This document shows, piece after piece, positions 1 through 8,061 of a DNA stretch of 40,540 nt. Below the pieces are notes generated by a model that saw only the letters and a list, made by a program, of their open reading frames with translations, made no database searches and was not told the DNA's origin. The stretch is from JBAYJM01 sp964350585 (GTDB lineage Bacteria; Patescibacteriota; Patescibacteriia; 2-01-FULL-39-33), in contig CAYGKC010000006.1 in the NCBI GenBank assembly GCA_964350585.1, forward strand, positions 1-40,540, written 5' to 3'. Position numbers and translations under genes: made by a program. Each line of letters begins with the position of its first letter. The stretch's first letter is position 1.

Positions 1-569
1 CTACCAAAATAAAATTAATAAAAAATTTTTTACCACATTCATCAAAAATTCTTCTTGGTGGAGCTTTGGCAAATACCGTTTTGCATACGCTCGGAGTATC
101 GGTAGGTAAATCGTTAATAGAAGCTGATATGGTTGATGAAGTTGGTAAATTCAGGTTAACTGATAATAAAATAGTAGTTCCTGTTGATGGATACATGGCT
201 AGAAATTATCAAAGTAAAAAAGGAAGACTTGATGCTATGGCTGATGTTAAAAAAGATGAAGTTGTTTTGGACATTGGCACGGAAACAGTTAAGCTTTACG
301 CCAACATATTAAAGAAGGCAAAAACAATTGTTTGGAATGGTCCGATGGGATTAATTGAAACACCAGCTTTCGCAAAGGGAACCAAGGAACTGATTAAAAT
401 TATTGTAAATTCAAAAGCAAGAACAATTGTCGGTGGAGGAGAGACAGTTGAAATGATAAGAAAAATGGGATTGGATGATAAATTTACCTTTATTTCAACC
501 GGAGGTGGTGCAATGTTGGAATTTTTAGAAGGGAAAAAGTTACCCGGTTTAAAGAAATTGATTAAATAG
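1..569 (+). CDS. pgk: Phosphoglycerate kinase, C-terminal part (5' end outside window)
   Basis: Catalyses 1,3-bisphosphoglycerate + ADP to 3-phosphoglycerate + ATP in glycolysis, in the cytoplasm. The frame is open from nucleotide 3 to the TAG at 567-569 and runs off the left edge, so about 188 residues remain of a protein normally near 390-400; this is roughly the nucleotide-binding C-terminal half. Diagnostic PGK segments are visible: ILLGGALANT at the start of the domain, VWNGPMGLIE followed by FAKGT, the glycine-rich TIVGGGETVE, and STGGGAMLEFLEGKKLPGL close to the C-terminus. A TTG at 66 could be mistaken for a start, but the upstream codons already encode PGK sequence. With eno and two gpmI genes downstream it makes a lower-glycolysis neighbourhood. 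Identification is secure. Confidence 0.96.
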   Translation, partial: TKIKLIKNFLPHSSKILLGGALANTVLHTLGVSVGKSLIEADMVDEVGKFRLTDNKIVVPVDGYMARNYQSKKGRLDAMADVKKDEVVLDIGTETVKLYANILKKAKTIVWNGPMGLIETPAFAKGTKELIKIIVNSKARTIVGGGETVEMIRKMGLDDKFTFISTGGGAMLEFLEGKKLPGLKKLIK

Positions 570-588
570 TAAAGGTTTAACTACAAAA

Positions 589-1563
589 ATGAATATGAAC
601 GTAGAATTTGAGACTCATAACAATAGTTCAGGTGAAAGTTTTAATGCTGAGGAAGATGCGTTAACTTTGGAACGCGAACTTTATAATTTACAAGAAAATA
701 TTAAAAAGGCAAAAGTGGATTATGCGGACGGTTCAAAAGAGTTGGCTGATTTGATGTCGCAAGAAAATAAGTTGTTAAAAGTTATAGCCGTTAAAGCCAG
801 AGAAATGATAAAAAATGAGGACGCAATGATTAATAAAATAGCTAAAGAATTCGATAAGGTTACAGATGTTGCACCACAAGGAGAAAAGCGTGAAGAATTT
901 ATTATTCAAGGCATAACAAAAACTGTTGATTACATAAAAAAAAGAGTTTACGAGTATGCTACTCAAAGTAAAATTCTTGGTGAAAAAGAATTACTGGATG
1001 TTTTAGCTAAAATGGATGGTTGTGTTACTGCAAACCGCGAAGAATTTGTGAATAAGGTATCAAATGTTCTTCAGCCTATAGTTGAGGCAAGGGATAAAAA
1101 TCCAGAATCGAGAAAGTCTGCAGAAATAGCGGAGAGAAATAGTTTTTTAAATGGTAGCATTGTTGATGGAACTAGAACTGAAAACTTTATTCCCATTGAA
1201 GGTACTGACAATATTTTGTCATATGGTATTGGACGGGATAGTATACATCTTCATTTGGGTCCTATTAGAACACTTACTCCAGGCGAAAAAATGAGGTTTG
1301 TTAAAGAAACAGTACCTAATGCTTTCAAAAAAATTGCTCAAATTTTGGAGTTGGATAAAAATAAGGAGATAAAGTTTGTTAGCGCTACTTCATTCATTGT
1401 AGCTGCTAAGCCAGAGTTATTCCAAAAGTATGGTTTTAGCGTAAAAGCTATGGATATTGATTCAAGGAATAAACATTGGGAGAAAGAAACAAAACCGATT
1501 CTGACAGCGGTTATTAGCAGAGATGAATTTCAAAGAATTATGAAAAAAGTAAATTTTAAATAA
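589..1563 (+). CDS. Hypothetical protein, helical N-terminus plus globular C-terminal domain
   Basis: A 324-residue cytoplasmic protein without signal peptide or membrane segment, starting 19 nt after pgk and probably cotranscribed with it. Residues about 20-175 are charged and helical (coiled-coil-like runs rich in Glu and Lys). The C-terminal third, from about residue 195, looks like a compact alpha/beta domain, with IHLHLGPIRTLTPGEK and then a stretch ending in ATSFIVAAKPELFQKYGFSV. The last motif is reminiscent of the C-terminal part of GNAT acyltransferases, where a Gly-Phe follows a helix, but the acetyl-CoA loop (Q/R-x-x-G-x-G/A) is not seen, so I do not assign that function. A second ATG lies two codons in (595). 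There is no good ribosome binding site. Function unknown. Confidence 0.75.
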   Translation: MNMNVEFETHNNSSGESFNAEEDALTLERELYNLQENIKKAKVDYADGSKELADLMSQENKLLKVIAVKAREMIKNEDAMINKIAKEFDKVTDVAPQGEKREEFIIQGITKTVDYIKKRVYEYATQSKILGEKELLDVLAKMDGCVTANREEFVNKVSNVLQPIVEARDKNPESRKSAEIAERNSFLNGSIVDGTRTENFIPIEGTDNILSYGIGRDSIHLHLGPIRTLTPGEKMRFVKETVPNAFKKIAQILELDKNKEIKFVSATSFIVAAKPELFQKYGFSVKAMDIDSRNKHWEKETKPILTAVISRDEFQRIMKKVNFK

Positions 1564-1580
1564 TTATAAAAAAATAAATT

Positions 1581-1680
1581 NNNNNNNNNNNNNNNNNNNN
1601 NNNNNNNNNNNNNNNNNNNNNNNNNNNNNNNNNNNNNNNNNNNNNNNNNNNNNNNNNNNNNNNNNNNNNNNNNNNNNNNN
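1581..1680. other. Assembly gap 1 (100 N)
   Basis: Exactly 100 N, the usual placeholder for a gap of unknown size. The left flank is the non-coding tail of the preceding gene and the right flank is already inside another gene. No shared sequence is visible between the two flanks, unlike at gap 2. Confidence 0.99.
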
Positions 1681-1839
1681 AACTTTTATGAATCAGGTGC
1701 AGGATATCCGATTCCTGTGTATGATACTGCTTTTAACGATATGGCTAGACTGGAAAAGTCCATGGGAGCTTCTCCTGATATTCAAGCGGGAAGCGACGAA
1801 GTTGTAGTCAGTGTTAGTATAAGCTATGAAATTAAATAA
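1681..1839 (+). CDS. SIMPL (DUF541) domain protein, C-terminal 52 residues only
   Basis: The frame is open from the first base after the gap to TAA at 1837-1839. The 52 residues include YPIPVYDTAFNDMARLEK, then DIQAGSDEVVVSVSISYEIK at the terminus. This is the characteristic end of SIMPL/DUF541 proteins: a Tyr-containing segment, a helix, and a final beta strand of the type I-x-x-G-x-x-x-V-x-V-x-V-x-Y-x-I. Family members are usually exported or membrane-anchored proteins of about 220-260 residues, of uncertain role; some are linked to oxidative stress resistance. The first approximately 170-200 residues are missing in the assembly gap. The next gene starts 15 nt downstream, so the two may be cotranscribed. 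Confidence 0.8.
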   Translation, partial: NFYESGAGYPIPVYDTAFNDMARLEKSMGASPDIQAGSDEVVVSVSISYEIK

Positions 1840-1854
1840 TATTAAATAGTCTAT

Positions 1855-3045
1855 ATGAGAAAGTTATTTTTGGTTTCCGTATTGCTTCTCGTGTCAATTT
1901 TGTTCGGTGCAGATGCCTTTGCATCAACATATAAAAATGGAGATTTTATTAGATCTTCTAACGGTAAAATTTTTTTAATTAAAGAGCAGAAAAAATTGTA
2001 CATTAGTTCTGTTGCTGAATTAAAATCATATGGAAAAATAAGGCTGTTTAATGTCAGTAACGATGTTATTAACAGTTATTCTGATTTTTTAGTAGAGGCT
2101 AATCGAAAATTTTTTAAGGCGCCGGATAATAAAATTTTTTTGATTGAAAATAATAAAAAAAGGCATATTAAATCTATTGATGAATTAAAGTCTTTTGGCC
2201 GCACCTTAATCGTAAATGCAAGTTATGATCGAATTAACAGCTATCCTGATGCGCAGACAAGAGAATTTATTGTATGTCCTAGCGGGTTCCATTACGATAG
2301 TGGCTATTGCGCCAGTGACAAAATGTCGTGTACAAATATTTACGGTTCAGGATTTAGGAATTGGGTTAATGGAAATTGGAGCTCTTGTCAAATGACTTCT
2401 TGCGCCAGCGGTTATAGATTATCAAACTATTATTGCCATTTTCAATCATGTGCACAAGGAGATCACTGGGAAAATAACGGTTGTGTCAATAATAAACGGT
2501 CATGCAGTATTTATAACGGCGCTGGTTATCAATATTGGAACGGCAGTGAATGGGGATTATGCACTCTTTCCTCCTGTAATGCAGGATACAGATCAGAAAA
2601 TAATTACTGTGTTTTAAGTGCAAACAATACATCCCCAGCTTCAACTCTTACGTTAGTTCCAGATTACCAGTTAATAGGCTTAAGTCCTAAAGAAACATAT
2701 TTAAAAATTTTGCCGGGTTTTTATCAAGTAAAGACGTCTGAGGATATGCTTTTATATTCTCGTACTTATGGAAGCCAAGCACTTTTACTTGTTCTTGAAG
2801 AGCAACAGCAGGAATTTGGAACTGAAGGCAAGCAATTTATTGAAATGATGCTTGCCATTGCATTAGCAATGTTTCCACCGTTTGAAACAATAAAAAACTC
2901 AAATGCTAGTGAGCTAGTTAGCGGAACTGAAGCAACACTAGAATATACAATTGATGAATCTACATCTTTGTATGTAAGTTTAAGTTTGGAAAACGGAATA
3001 TGGAAGTTAAACAGTCAGCAGTTAGATTCCTCTATGGAATATTAA
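1855..3045 (+). CDS. Secreted protein with two internal repeat types and Cys-rich modules
   Basis: A 396-residue exported protein. Residues 1-23 form a signal peptide (Lys-Arg, hydrophobic core, AFA cleavage site before Ser24). Residues about 28-75 and 82-130 are two copies of one module: F-(I/K)-x6-KIFLI-(K/E)-x3-KKx-(Y/H)-I-x-S-(V/I)-x-ELKS-(Y/F)-G, ending INSYxD. Residues about 140-255 hold a duplicated cysteine-rich unit: SC-x-IY-G-(S/A)-G(F/Y)-x2-W-NG-x-W-x2-C-x4-C-x-GYR-x3-YC, with about 14 cysteines in all, presumably disulfide-bonded outside the cell. The last 120 residues form a separate alpha/beta domain like the NTF2-type lumenal domains (FYQVKTSEDM near its start). Start ATG has no ribosome binding site. 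Most likely a cell-surface or secreted protein; no known family recognised. Confidence 0.8.
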   Translation: MRKLFLVSVLLLVSILFGADAFASTYKNGDFIRSSNGKIFLIKEQKKLYISSVAELKSYGKIRLFNVSNDVINSYSDFLVEANRKFFKAPDNKIFLIENNKKRHIKSIDELKSFGRTLIVNASYDRINSYPDAQTREFIVCPSGFHYDSGYCASDKMSCTNIYGSGFRNWVNGNWSSCQMTSCASGYRLSNYYCHFQSCAQGDHWENNGCVNNKRSCSIYNGAGYQYWNGSEWGLCTLSSCNAGYRSENNYCVLSANNTSPASTLTLVPDYQLIGLSPKETYLKILPGFYQVKTSEDMLLYSRTYGSQALLLVLEEQQQEFGTEGKQFIEMMLAIALAMFPPFETIKNSNASELVSGTEATLEYTIDESTSLYVSLSLENGIWKLNSQQLDSSMEY

Positions 3046-3065
3046 TTTAAAATAATCTAATAATT

Positions 3066-4316
3066 ATGGCAAAAATAAAGACAGTTAAAGCGAGGGAAAT
3101 TTTGGACTCAAGGGGAAATCCAACGGTTGAAGTAGAAGTTATTCTTGATAACGGCCGAAAAGGCTGGGCGGGAGTTCCATCGGGAGCATCAACCGGATCC
3201 AGAGAAGCTTTGGAATTAAGAGACGGTGATAAAAAAAGATATGGAGGAAAAGGAGTTTTAAAAGCTGTAAATAATGTTAACACCTTTATTGCTCCGAAAT
3301 TAAAAGGAATGAATCCTTGTGATCAGAAAAAGATTGATAGTTTAATGATTAAAATTGACGGTACTGAAAATAAATCAAAGCTTGGGGCCAATGCCATTTT
3401 GGGAGTTTCGATGGCCGTGGCAAGAGCTGGCGCTATTTCGCAAAACAAATCCCTTTATACTTATTTAAATAAGAAATTTTTTAAGGAGAAGAAATTATCA
3501 TTTCCTATTCCGATGATGAATATTATGAATGGCGGTGCGCATGCCGGCTGGTCAATTGATATCCAGGAATTTATGGTTACACCTCAGAAAAAAAATGTTA
3601 AAGAAGCTGTTAGATGCGGAGCAGAAATTTTTCATGCCTTGAAAAAATTACTTTCCAAACAGGGCCATCCGGTTACAGTAGGTGATGAAGGAGGTTATGC
3701 TCCTAAGCTAGCCGGCAATGAACAGGCAATGGGACTAATAATTCAAGCAATTACTGAAGCAGGCTATAAGCCTGGCAAAGATGTTAAAATTGCCATTGAC
3801 GCCGCTTCTTCGGAGTTTTTTGCTGAAGGAGTTTATGATATGAAAGCAGACAAAAAGAAAAGAAGCTCATCCGAGATGATTGAAATGTTTTCAAAATGGA
3901 TTCAAAACTATCCGATTGAATCATTGGAAGACGGATTGGCTGAAGGTGATTGGGATGGCTGGGCTGATTTAACAAAATCGTTAGGCAAAAAAGTTTCATT
4001 GGTAGGGGATGATTTATTTGTTACCAATCCTAAAATTCTAAAAGAAGGTATTGAGAAAAAAGTTGGCAATGCGATTTTGATTAAATTGAATCAAATAGGA
4101 ACTGTTACTGAAACGGTTGAGGCTATGAAGCTTGCGCAGAAAAATAAATATAAATTAGCTGTATCACATCGAAGTGGGGAAACTTGCGATGATTTTATTG
4201 CAGATTTGGCAGTGGCTTCAGGCGCCGAATATATTAAGACAGGCTCTCTTTCAAGAATGGATAGGGTTGCAAAATATAATCGTTTAATGGAAATTTGGGA
4301 CGAAGTAAAAAAATAG
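3066..4316 (+). CDS. eno: Enolase
   Basis: Converts 2-phosphoglycerate to phosphoenolpyruvate; cytoplasmic, magnesium dependent. The 416-residue length is normal for the bacterial enzyme. Visible landmarks in order: AREILDSRGNPTVEVEV at the N-terminus; GVPSGASTGSREALELRDGD (the mobile loop with the catalytic-site serine); DIQEF (Glu168 of the E. coli enzyme); VGDEGG (Glu209); SLEDGLAEGDWDGW with the metal-binding Glu-Asp; VGDDLFVTN with a metal-binding Asp; IKLNQIGT (catalytic Lys342); SHRSGET; and IKTGSLSR (Lys393). One oddity: the usual NGGAHADNNVDIQEF reads NGGAHAGWSIDIQEF, a change just before a conserved glutamate. It follows the secreted-protein gene by 20 nt and is convergent with an antisense gene. 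Identification is secure. Confidence 0.98.
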   Translation: MAKIKTVKAREILDSRGNPTVEVEVILDNGRKGWAGVPSGASTGSREALELRDGDKKRYGGKGVLKAVNNVNTFIAPKLKGMNPCDQKKIDSLMIKIDGTENKSKLGANAILGVSMAVARAGAISQNKSLYTYLNKKFFKEKKLSFPIPMMNIMNGGAHAGWSIDIQEFMVTPQKKNVKEAVRCGAEIFHALKKLLSKQGHPVTVGDEGGYAPKLAGNEQAMGLIIQAITEAGYKPGKDVKIAIDAASSEFFAEGVYDMKADKKKRSSSEMIEMFSKWIQNYPIESLEDGLAEGDWDGWADLTKSLGKKVSLVGDDLFVTNPKILKEGIEKKVGNAILIKLNQIGTVTETVEAMKLAQKNKYKLAVSHRSGETCDDFIADLAVASGAEYIKTGSLSRMDRVAKYNRLMEIWDEVKK

Positions 4317-4337
4317 GTTTTTGTTCTAAAATAAATA

Positions 4338-4363
4338 GTCTCATCTCCGAATTGAGATGAGAC
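4338..4363 (-). terminator. Hairpin between convergent eno and antisense gene A
   Basis: A perfect 10-bp stem, GTCTCATCTC at 4338-4347 with GAGATGAGAC at 4354-4363, and a 6-nt loop. In the minus direction it is followed by the T-rich run TATTTATTTT, so it best serves the antisense gene ending at 4383. In the plus direction there is no T-tract, but the hairpin may still protect or stop the eno transcript. Confidence 0.65.
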
Positions 4364-4382
4364 CGTAGTAAAGGTGTTGTAA

Positions 4383-4748
4383 CTATCTGCTGGCAATCAC
4401 TTCACCATCATCGCTTACCGCAGCACAGCAAAAACCTTTTTCAATGTGGTCATCAGTAAAAACCAGCAAGAAATCTTTTTCCTCTTCACTTCTACCTATT
4501 CTATCGTAGGTTTCAAAGGGAAGGGTGATTGAATGGTACTCTTGACCGCTCAGTTGTATGGTCTTTACTTCATCGTCTTGGAAAATGGTATATCCACGGT
4601 GTAGATATCGGTAGCTTGTACAAAGGGTATTGGGAGAGATTCTCTTGGTTATGTGAATACGAGCAATCTTCTCCGTTAGATACTTCCTACCCGCATCTCT
4701 GATGCAACACATTATTTCGTAACAAATACCTGGATGTCCTGTTGACAT
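4383..4748 (-). CDS. Antisense island gene A: hypothetical 121-residue protein
   Basis: A small cytoplasmic protein without signal peptide or membrane segment. The reading frame is open further upstream to 4817, but ATG at 4748 is the right start: AGGAG lies at ideal distance before it and the promoter -10 box lies between the two candidates. The protein starts MSTGHPGICYEIMCC and has six cysteines, two as CC pairs (residues 15-16 and near 109-110), so metal binding or redox chemistry is possible but unproven. Codon use and base composition are clearly richer in G+C than those of its neighbours, it is on the opposite strand, and it has its own consensus promoter and a hairpin after the stop. 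These traits suggest an independently expressed, perhaps acquired, gene. No family recognised. Confidence 0.75.
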   Translation of the reverse strand: MSTGHPGICYEIMCCIRDAGRKYLTEKIARIHITKRISPNTLCTSYRYLHRGYTIFQDDEVKTIQLSGQEYHSITLPFETYDRIGRSEEEKDFLLVFTDDHIEKGFCCAAVSDDGEVIASR

Positions 4749-4760
4749 TGGTTTCTCCTT
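4749..4760 (-). promoter_or_regulatory. Strong ribosome binding site deciding the start of island gene A
   Basis: On the minus strand AAAGGAGAAACC directly precedes ATG 4748, with GGAG about 6 nt from the start codon. Most genes in this window have no such site, so it both fixes the start and marks the gene as unusual. Confidence 0.8.
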
Positions 4761-4776
4761 TTTTTGGAACAATAAT

Positions 4777-4805
4777 ATTATAAGTAATTGAATTTTAATT
4801 GTCAA
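4777..4805 (-). promoter_or_regulatory. Perfect consensus sigma-70 promoter of island gene A
   Basis: Minus strand TTGACA (4805-4800), a 17-nt spacer, and TATAAT (4782-4777): a 12/12 match to the housekeeping consensus at the ideal spacing. Transcription would start near 4770, giving a leader of about 22 nt with the ribosome binding site in it. Confidence 0.88.
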
Positions 4806-4830
4806 TACGTTTAGCAAACGATGAATCCTT

Positions 4831-6393
4831 ATGAAATCAAGAAATTATAAAAAAGTAATCCTTCTTATACTCGACGGATGGGGAATAGGTAAGAGTGATG
4901 CTGGTAACCCCATCTATTTGGCAAAAACGCCATTCATGGATTCTTTGTATAAGAAATTTCCCGATACGAAGCTATGCGCTTCAGGCAAATGCGTTGGAGT
5001 GCCGCCAAATCAGGTTGGTAATTCAGAAGCGGGGCATATTAATTTGGGAGCGGGGCGTATTGTTGACCAAGATAGTGTAAAAATTTCAAAACAAATTAAT
5101 ACTGGAGAGTTTTTTAAAAACTCTGCTTTTTTGTCTGCAATTAAACATACTTCGTCTAATAAAAGCTCGATTCATATTATGGGTATGCTTTCAGATGGTC
5201 AAAGCCCCCATAGCGATCCTGATCACCTAATCGCAATTTTGACGCTATTTAGAAATAAATTGAAAAATAAAAAGAAAAATATTTACTTGCATCTTTTTAC
5301 CGATGGCAGAGATTCTCCTCCAAGATCTTCTCTTAAATCAGTTGAGGCTTTAGAAAGGTTTTTAATGCCTAATGAAAAAATCTCTACGGTTATTGGTCGT
5401 TTTTATGCAATGAATAGAAAGAAGTCATGGGATAGGACGTTATTGGCTTATGATGCGATGACAAACGGCCTAAAAGCGCATAAGGCTAAAAGTCCACAGG
5501 AAGGAATAACAAGGGCTTATAATGCTGATATTACTGACGAATTTATAGAACCTATTGTTTTATATCAGAAAGGAAAGATGTTAAGTCGAATTGAAGATGG
5601 CGATGCAGTAATTTTTTTTAATTTGCGTTCTGACAGGGCAAGGCAGATGTCAAAGCCATTCGTCCAAAAAGAATTTGAAAAATTAAATCCCGGAGCTCCA
5701 AAAAGGAAAAAGACTCTGCATAATCTTATGTTTGTTGCTATGACAGATTTTGGACCGGACTTGGATAGCATACTAACCGTTTATCCTTCCGAAGACGTAA
5801 AAGGAACTTTGCCGATGCTTTTAAAAAATAAAAAACAAATCTATATTGCTGAAAGTGAAAAATACGCTCATGTAACTTTCTTTTTTAATGGCGGTTATGC
5901 CGATCCTGTCGGCGGTGAGGTGAGGGTAAATATTCCTTCACCGAATGTAGATTCCTATGATAAAAATCCTGCCATGTCAACCTCTAAGATATGTTCAAAG
6001 GTAATTGGGAGTATGAAAAAATTTGATTTCATCTGTGCTAATTTCGCCTGTCCCGATATGATAGGCCATACAGGAAATATTCAAGCTGGTATAAAAGCAG
6101 CTCAGGCAGTTGATAAATATGTAAAAAAAGTTTATAAGGCAGTTGTTAAAAATGATGCAGTTCTAATTATAACTTCAGATCATGGAAATTTAGATTCTAT
6201 GTTAAATTTAGAAACAAATGAAATAATAACTGAACATACTCTAAATCCGGTTCCTTTTATTATTTGTGGAAAAGGGATTGCCAAATCGACTAAATTATTG
6301 CCTAATGAAGTTATTAGTTGTGTGGCACCTACAGTATTAAAATTACTTGGATTAAAAAATGGAAGTTTAATGACAAAGAAATCTCTAATTTAA
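4831..6393 (+). CDS. gpmI: 2,3-bisphosphoglycerate-independent phosphoglycerate mutase, divergent copy 1
   Basis: Interconverts 3- and 2-phosphoglycerate using a phosphoserine intermediate and two metal ions. 520 residues, family length. Alkaline-phosphatase-fold residues are all present: Asp15 in LILDGWG, nucleophile Ser65 in GNSEAGH, FTDGRDSPP, RSDRAR (substrate arginines), SEKYAHVTFFFNGG (substrate lysine), PDMIGHTG (Asp and His of one metal site), TSDHGN (Asp and His of the other) and the final His in TEHTLNPVPF. It differs from copy 2 and from the usual family pattern at SDGQSPHSDP (normally SDGGVHSH) and at YAMNRKKSWDR (normally YAMDRDxRWxR), so it is the more diverged copy but probably still active. 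It lies 82 nt from the divergent antisense gene A. No ribosome binding site is visible. Confidence 0.94.
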   Translation: MKSRNYKKVILLILDGWGIGKSDAGNPIYLAKTPFMDSLYKKFPDTKLCASGKCVGVPPNQVGNSEAGHINLGAGRIVDQDSVKISKQINTGEFFKNSAFLSAIKHTSSNKSSIHIMGMLSDGQSPHSDPDHLIAILTLFRNKLKNKKKNIYLHLFTDGRDSPPRSSLKSVEALERFLMPNEKISTVIGRFYAMNRKKSWDRTLLAYDAMTNGLKAHKAKSPQEGITRAYNADITDEFIEPIVLYQKGKMLSRIEDGDAVIFFNLRSDRARQMSKPFVQKEFEKLNPGAPKRKKTLHNLMFVAMTDFGPDLDSILTVYPSEDVKGTLPMLLKNKKQIYIAESEKYAHVTFFFNGGYADPVGGEVRVNIPSPNVDSYDKNPAMSTSKICSKVIGSMKKFDFICANFACPDMIGHTGNIQAGIKAAQAVDKYVKKVYKAVVKNDAVLIITSDHGNLDSMLNLETNEIITEHTLNPVPFIICGKGIAKSTKLLPNEVISCVAPTVLKLLGLKNGSLMTKKSLI

Positions 6394-6441
6394 GATAAAA
6401 AATAGTTAAGGCTGCTTGCTAAAAGCTGGTTAATTTTGTAT

Positions 6442-6447
6442 TATAAT
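6442..6447 (+). promoter_or_regulatory. Candidate -10 box of the second gpmI and polysaccharide block
   Basis: A perfect TATAAT ends 18 nt before ATG 6466. A convincing -35 box at 16-18 nt is absent (TTGCTA lies 20 nt upstream), so this is a partial promoter. If used, it would give a leader of only about 13 nt without a ribosome binding site. Confidence 0.4.
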
Positions 6448-6465
6448 ATAACAATTTAATAATTT

Positions 6466-8061
6466 ATGCCTGAAAATAATCCAATTAATGTTCCTAAGCC
6501 AGTAATACTTGTTATTCTTGACGGATGGGGAATAGCTCCACCCTCAAGAAGCAATGCTATAACATTGGCAAAAACTCCAACTATTAATTATCTGATCAAA
6601 ACATATCCGGCAATGACTTTGCAGGCTTCTGGCGAATCAGTTGGTTTGTCATGGGGCGAAATTGGCAATAGCGAAGTGGGGCATTTAAATTTAGGCTCAG
6701 GAAAATTAATCTATCAAAATCTTCCCAAAATTGATAAATCCATAACGGATGGATCATTTTTTGAAAATGAAAAATTTTTAGCTGTTTGTGAACATGTGCG
6801 CAAGAATAGATCTTCGCTTCATCTTATGGGTTTAGTATCATCTGGCGGAGTTCATAGTTCCATTGAGCACTTGTATGCTCTCTTAGAGCTTTGTTTAAAA
6901 GAAAAAGTTAAAAATGTATTTATTCATGCTTTTCTTGACGGTAGAGATATGCCTTATAATTCGGGAATTGATTTTATTAACAAAATTCAACAGAAAATTA
7001 ATGAATTAAAAATTGGAAAAATAGCAACCATTTCTGGACGATTTTATGCTATGGATAGAGATAATCATTGGGAGAGGTTGCAATTGACATATGGTGCCAT
7101 GGTTAATGGAGTATCTGCTGAAAAATTTGAAAATCCCGTAGAAGCCGTACAGGCCTCATACGATAAAAAAATTTATGACGAAGAATTTGTACCGGTGGTA
7201 ATTACTGAAGGCGGAAATCCTGTAGCACAATTAAACGATAACGATGGCATGATCTTTTTTAATTTCCGATCTGATAGGGCAAGAGAAATAACGAAGGCTT
7301 TCATTCTCCCGGGATTTGAAAAGTTCCCAACTAAAGAACTAAAGAATTTCGTTTTTATTGCCATGACTGAATATGAAAAGGATTTGCCTGTAGAGGTTGC
7401 TTTTCCGCATGAAAATATAAAGGAGCCTTTGGCAAAAGTTATTTCCGACGCCGGTTTGGCACAATTACACATAGCGGAAACTGAAAAATATGCTCATGTT
7501 ACATTCTTTTTTAATGGTGGGATCGAAGAGCAGTTTCCTGGAGAAGAAAGAATTCTTATCCCATCTCCAAGAATTTCATCTTATGCTGAAAAACCTGAAA
7601 TGTCTGCTAAAGAAATTGCTAAAAAAACTACTGAGGCGATTATGTCAAACAAATACGATTTTATTATTTTAAATTTTGCCAACGGTGACATGGTCGGACA
7701 TACCGGTGATCTTAAGGCTACAATAAAAGCCTGCCAAATAGTCGATGACTGTGTAAAACAAATTACTGAAACTGCTTTGGGAAAAGGCGGAGTGGTTCTA
7801 ATTACTGCCGATCACGGTAATGCTGAAGAGTTAATAAATATGCAATCAGGAGATATGGATAAGGAGCATAGCACTTATCCTGTGCCATTTATAATAGTTG
7901 GTAAAGAATGGGAAGGAAAAACAGGCGGTTTTATGGAAGTACCAAACTCCGATTTGAGTTTAGTTCAGCCTTCCGGTTTGCTTTCTGATGTGGCTCCTAC
8001 AATTATTAAAATTTTAAATTTAGATACTCCCGAAGAAATGACTGGAAAGAGCTTAATATAA
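6466..8061 (+). CDS. gpmI: 2,3-bisphosphoglycerate-independent phosphoglycerate mutase, canonical copy 2
   Basis: Same reaction as the preceding gene. 531 residues. Key residues follow the family consensus closely: Asp19 in ILDGWG, nucleophile Ser69 in GNSEVGH, SSGGVHSSIEHL (substrate histidine), FLDGRDMPYNSG, RFYAMDRDNHWER (intact, unlike copy 1), FRSDRAR, TEKYAHVTFFFNGG, GDMVGHTG, TADHGNAEE and KEHSTYPVPF. Being nearer consensus, this is the likelier housekeeping enzyme. Its stop codon lies at the edge of assembly gap 2; the sequence duplicated across the gap implies that the next gene really starts one base after this stop, so the glycolytic gene would lead directly into the glycosyltransferase block. 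Confidence 0.96.
   Translation: MPENNPINVPKPVILVILDGWGIAPPSRSNAITLAKTPTINYLIKTYPAMTLQASGESVGLSWGEIGNSEVGHLNLGSGKLIYQNLPKIDKSITDGSFFENEKFLAVCEHVRKNRSSLHLMGLVSSGGVHSSIEHLYALLELCLKEKVKNVFIHAFLDGRDMPYNSGIDFINKIQQKINELKIGKIATISGRFYAMDRDNHWERLQLTYGAMVNGVSAEKFENPVEAVQASYDKKIYDEEFVPVVITEGGNPVAQLNDNDGMIFFNFRSDRAREITKAFILPGFEKFPTKELKNFVFIAMTEYEKDLPVEVAFPHENIKEPLAKVISDAGLAQLHIAETEKYAHVTFFFNGGIEEQFPGEERILIPSPRISSYAEKPEMSAKEIAKKTTEAIMSNKYDFIILNFANGDMVGHTGDLKATIKACQIVDDCVKQITETALGKGGVVLITADHGNAEELINMQSGDMDKEHSTYPVPFIIVGKEWEGKTGGFMEVPNSDLSLVQPSGLLSDVAPTIIKILNLDTPEEMTGKSLI

Noticed and set aside
589..1563. Assigning a GNAT acetyltransferase function
   Set aside because: Only one motif near the C-terminus is reminiscent; the acetyl-CoA-binding loop is not visible.
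4749..4817. Longer N-terminus for antisense gene A starting at 4817
   Set aside because: The extra 23 residues would start upstream of the predicted transcription start and cover the promoter; ATG 4748 has a proper ribosome binding site.
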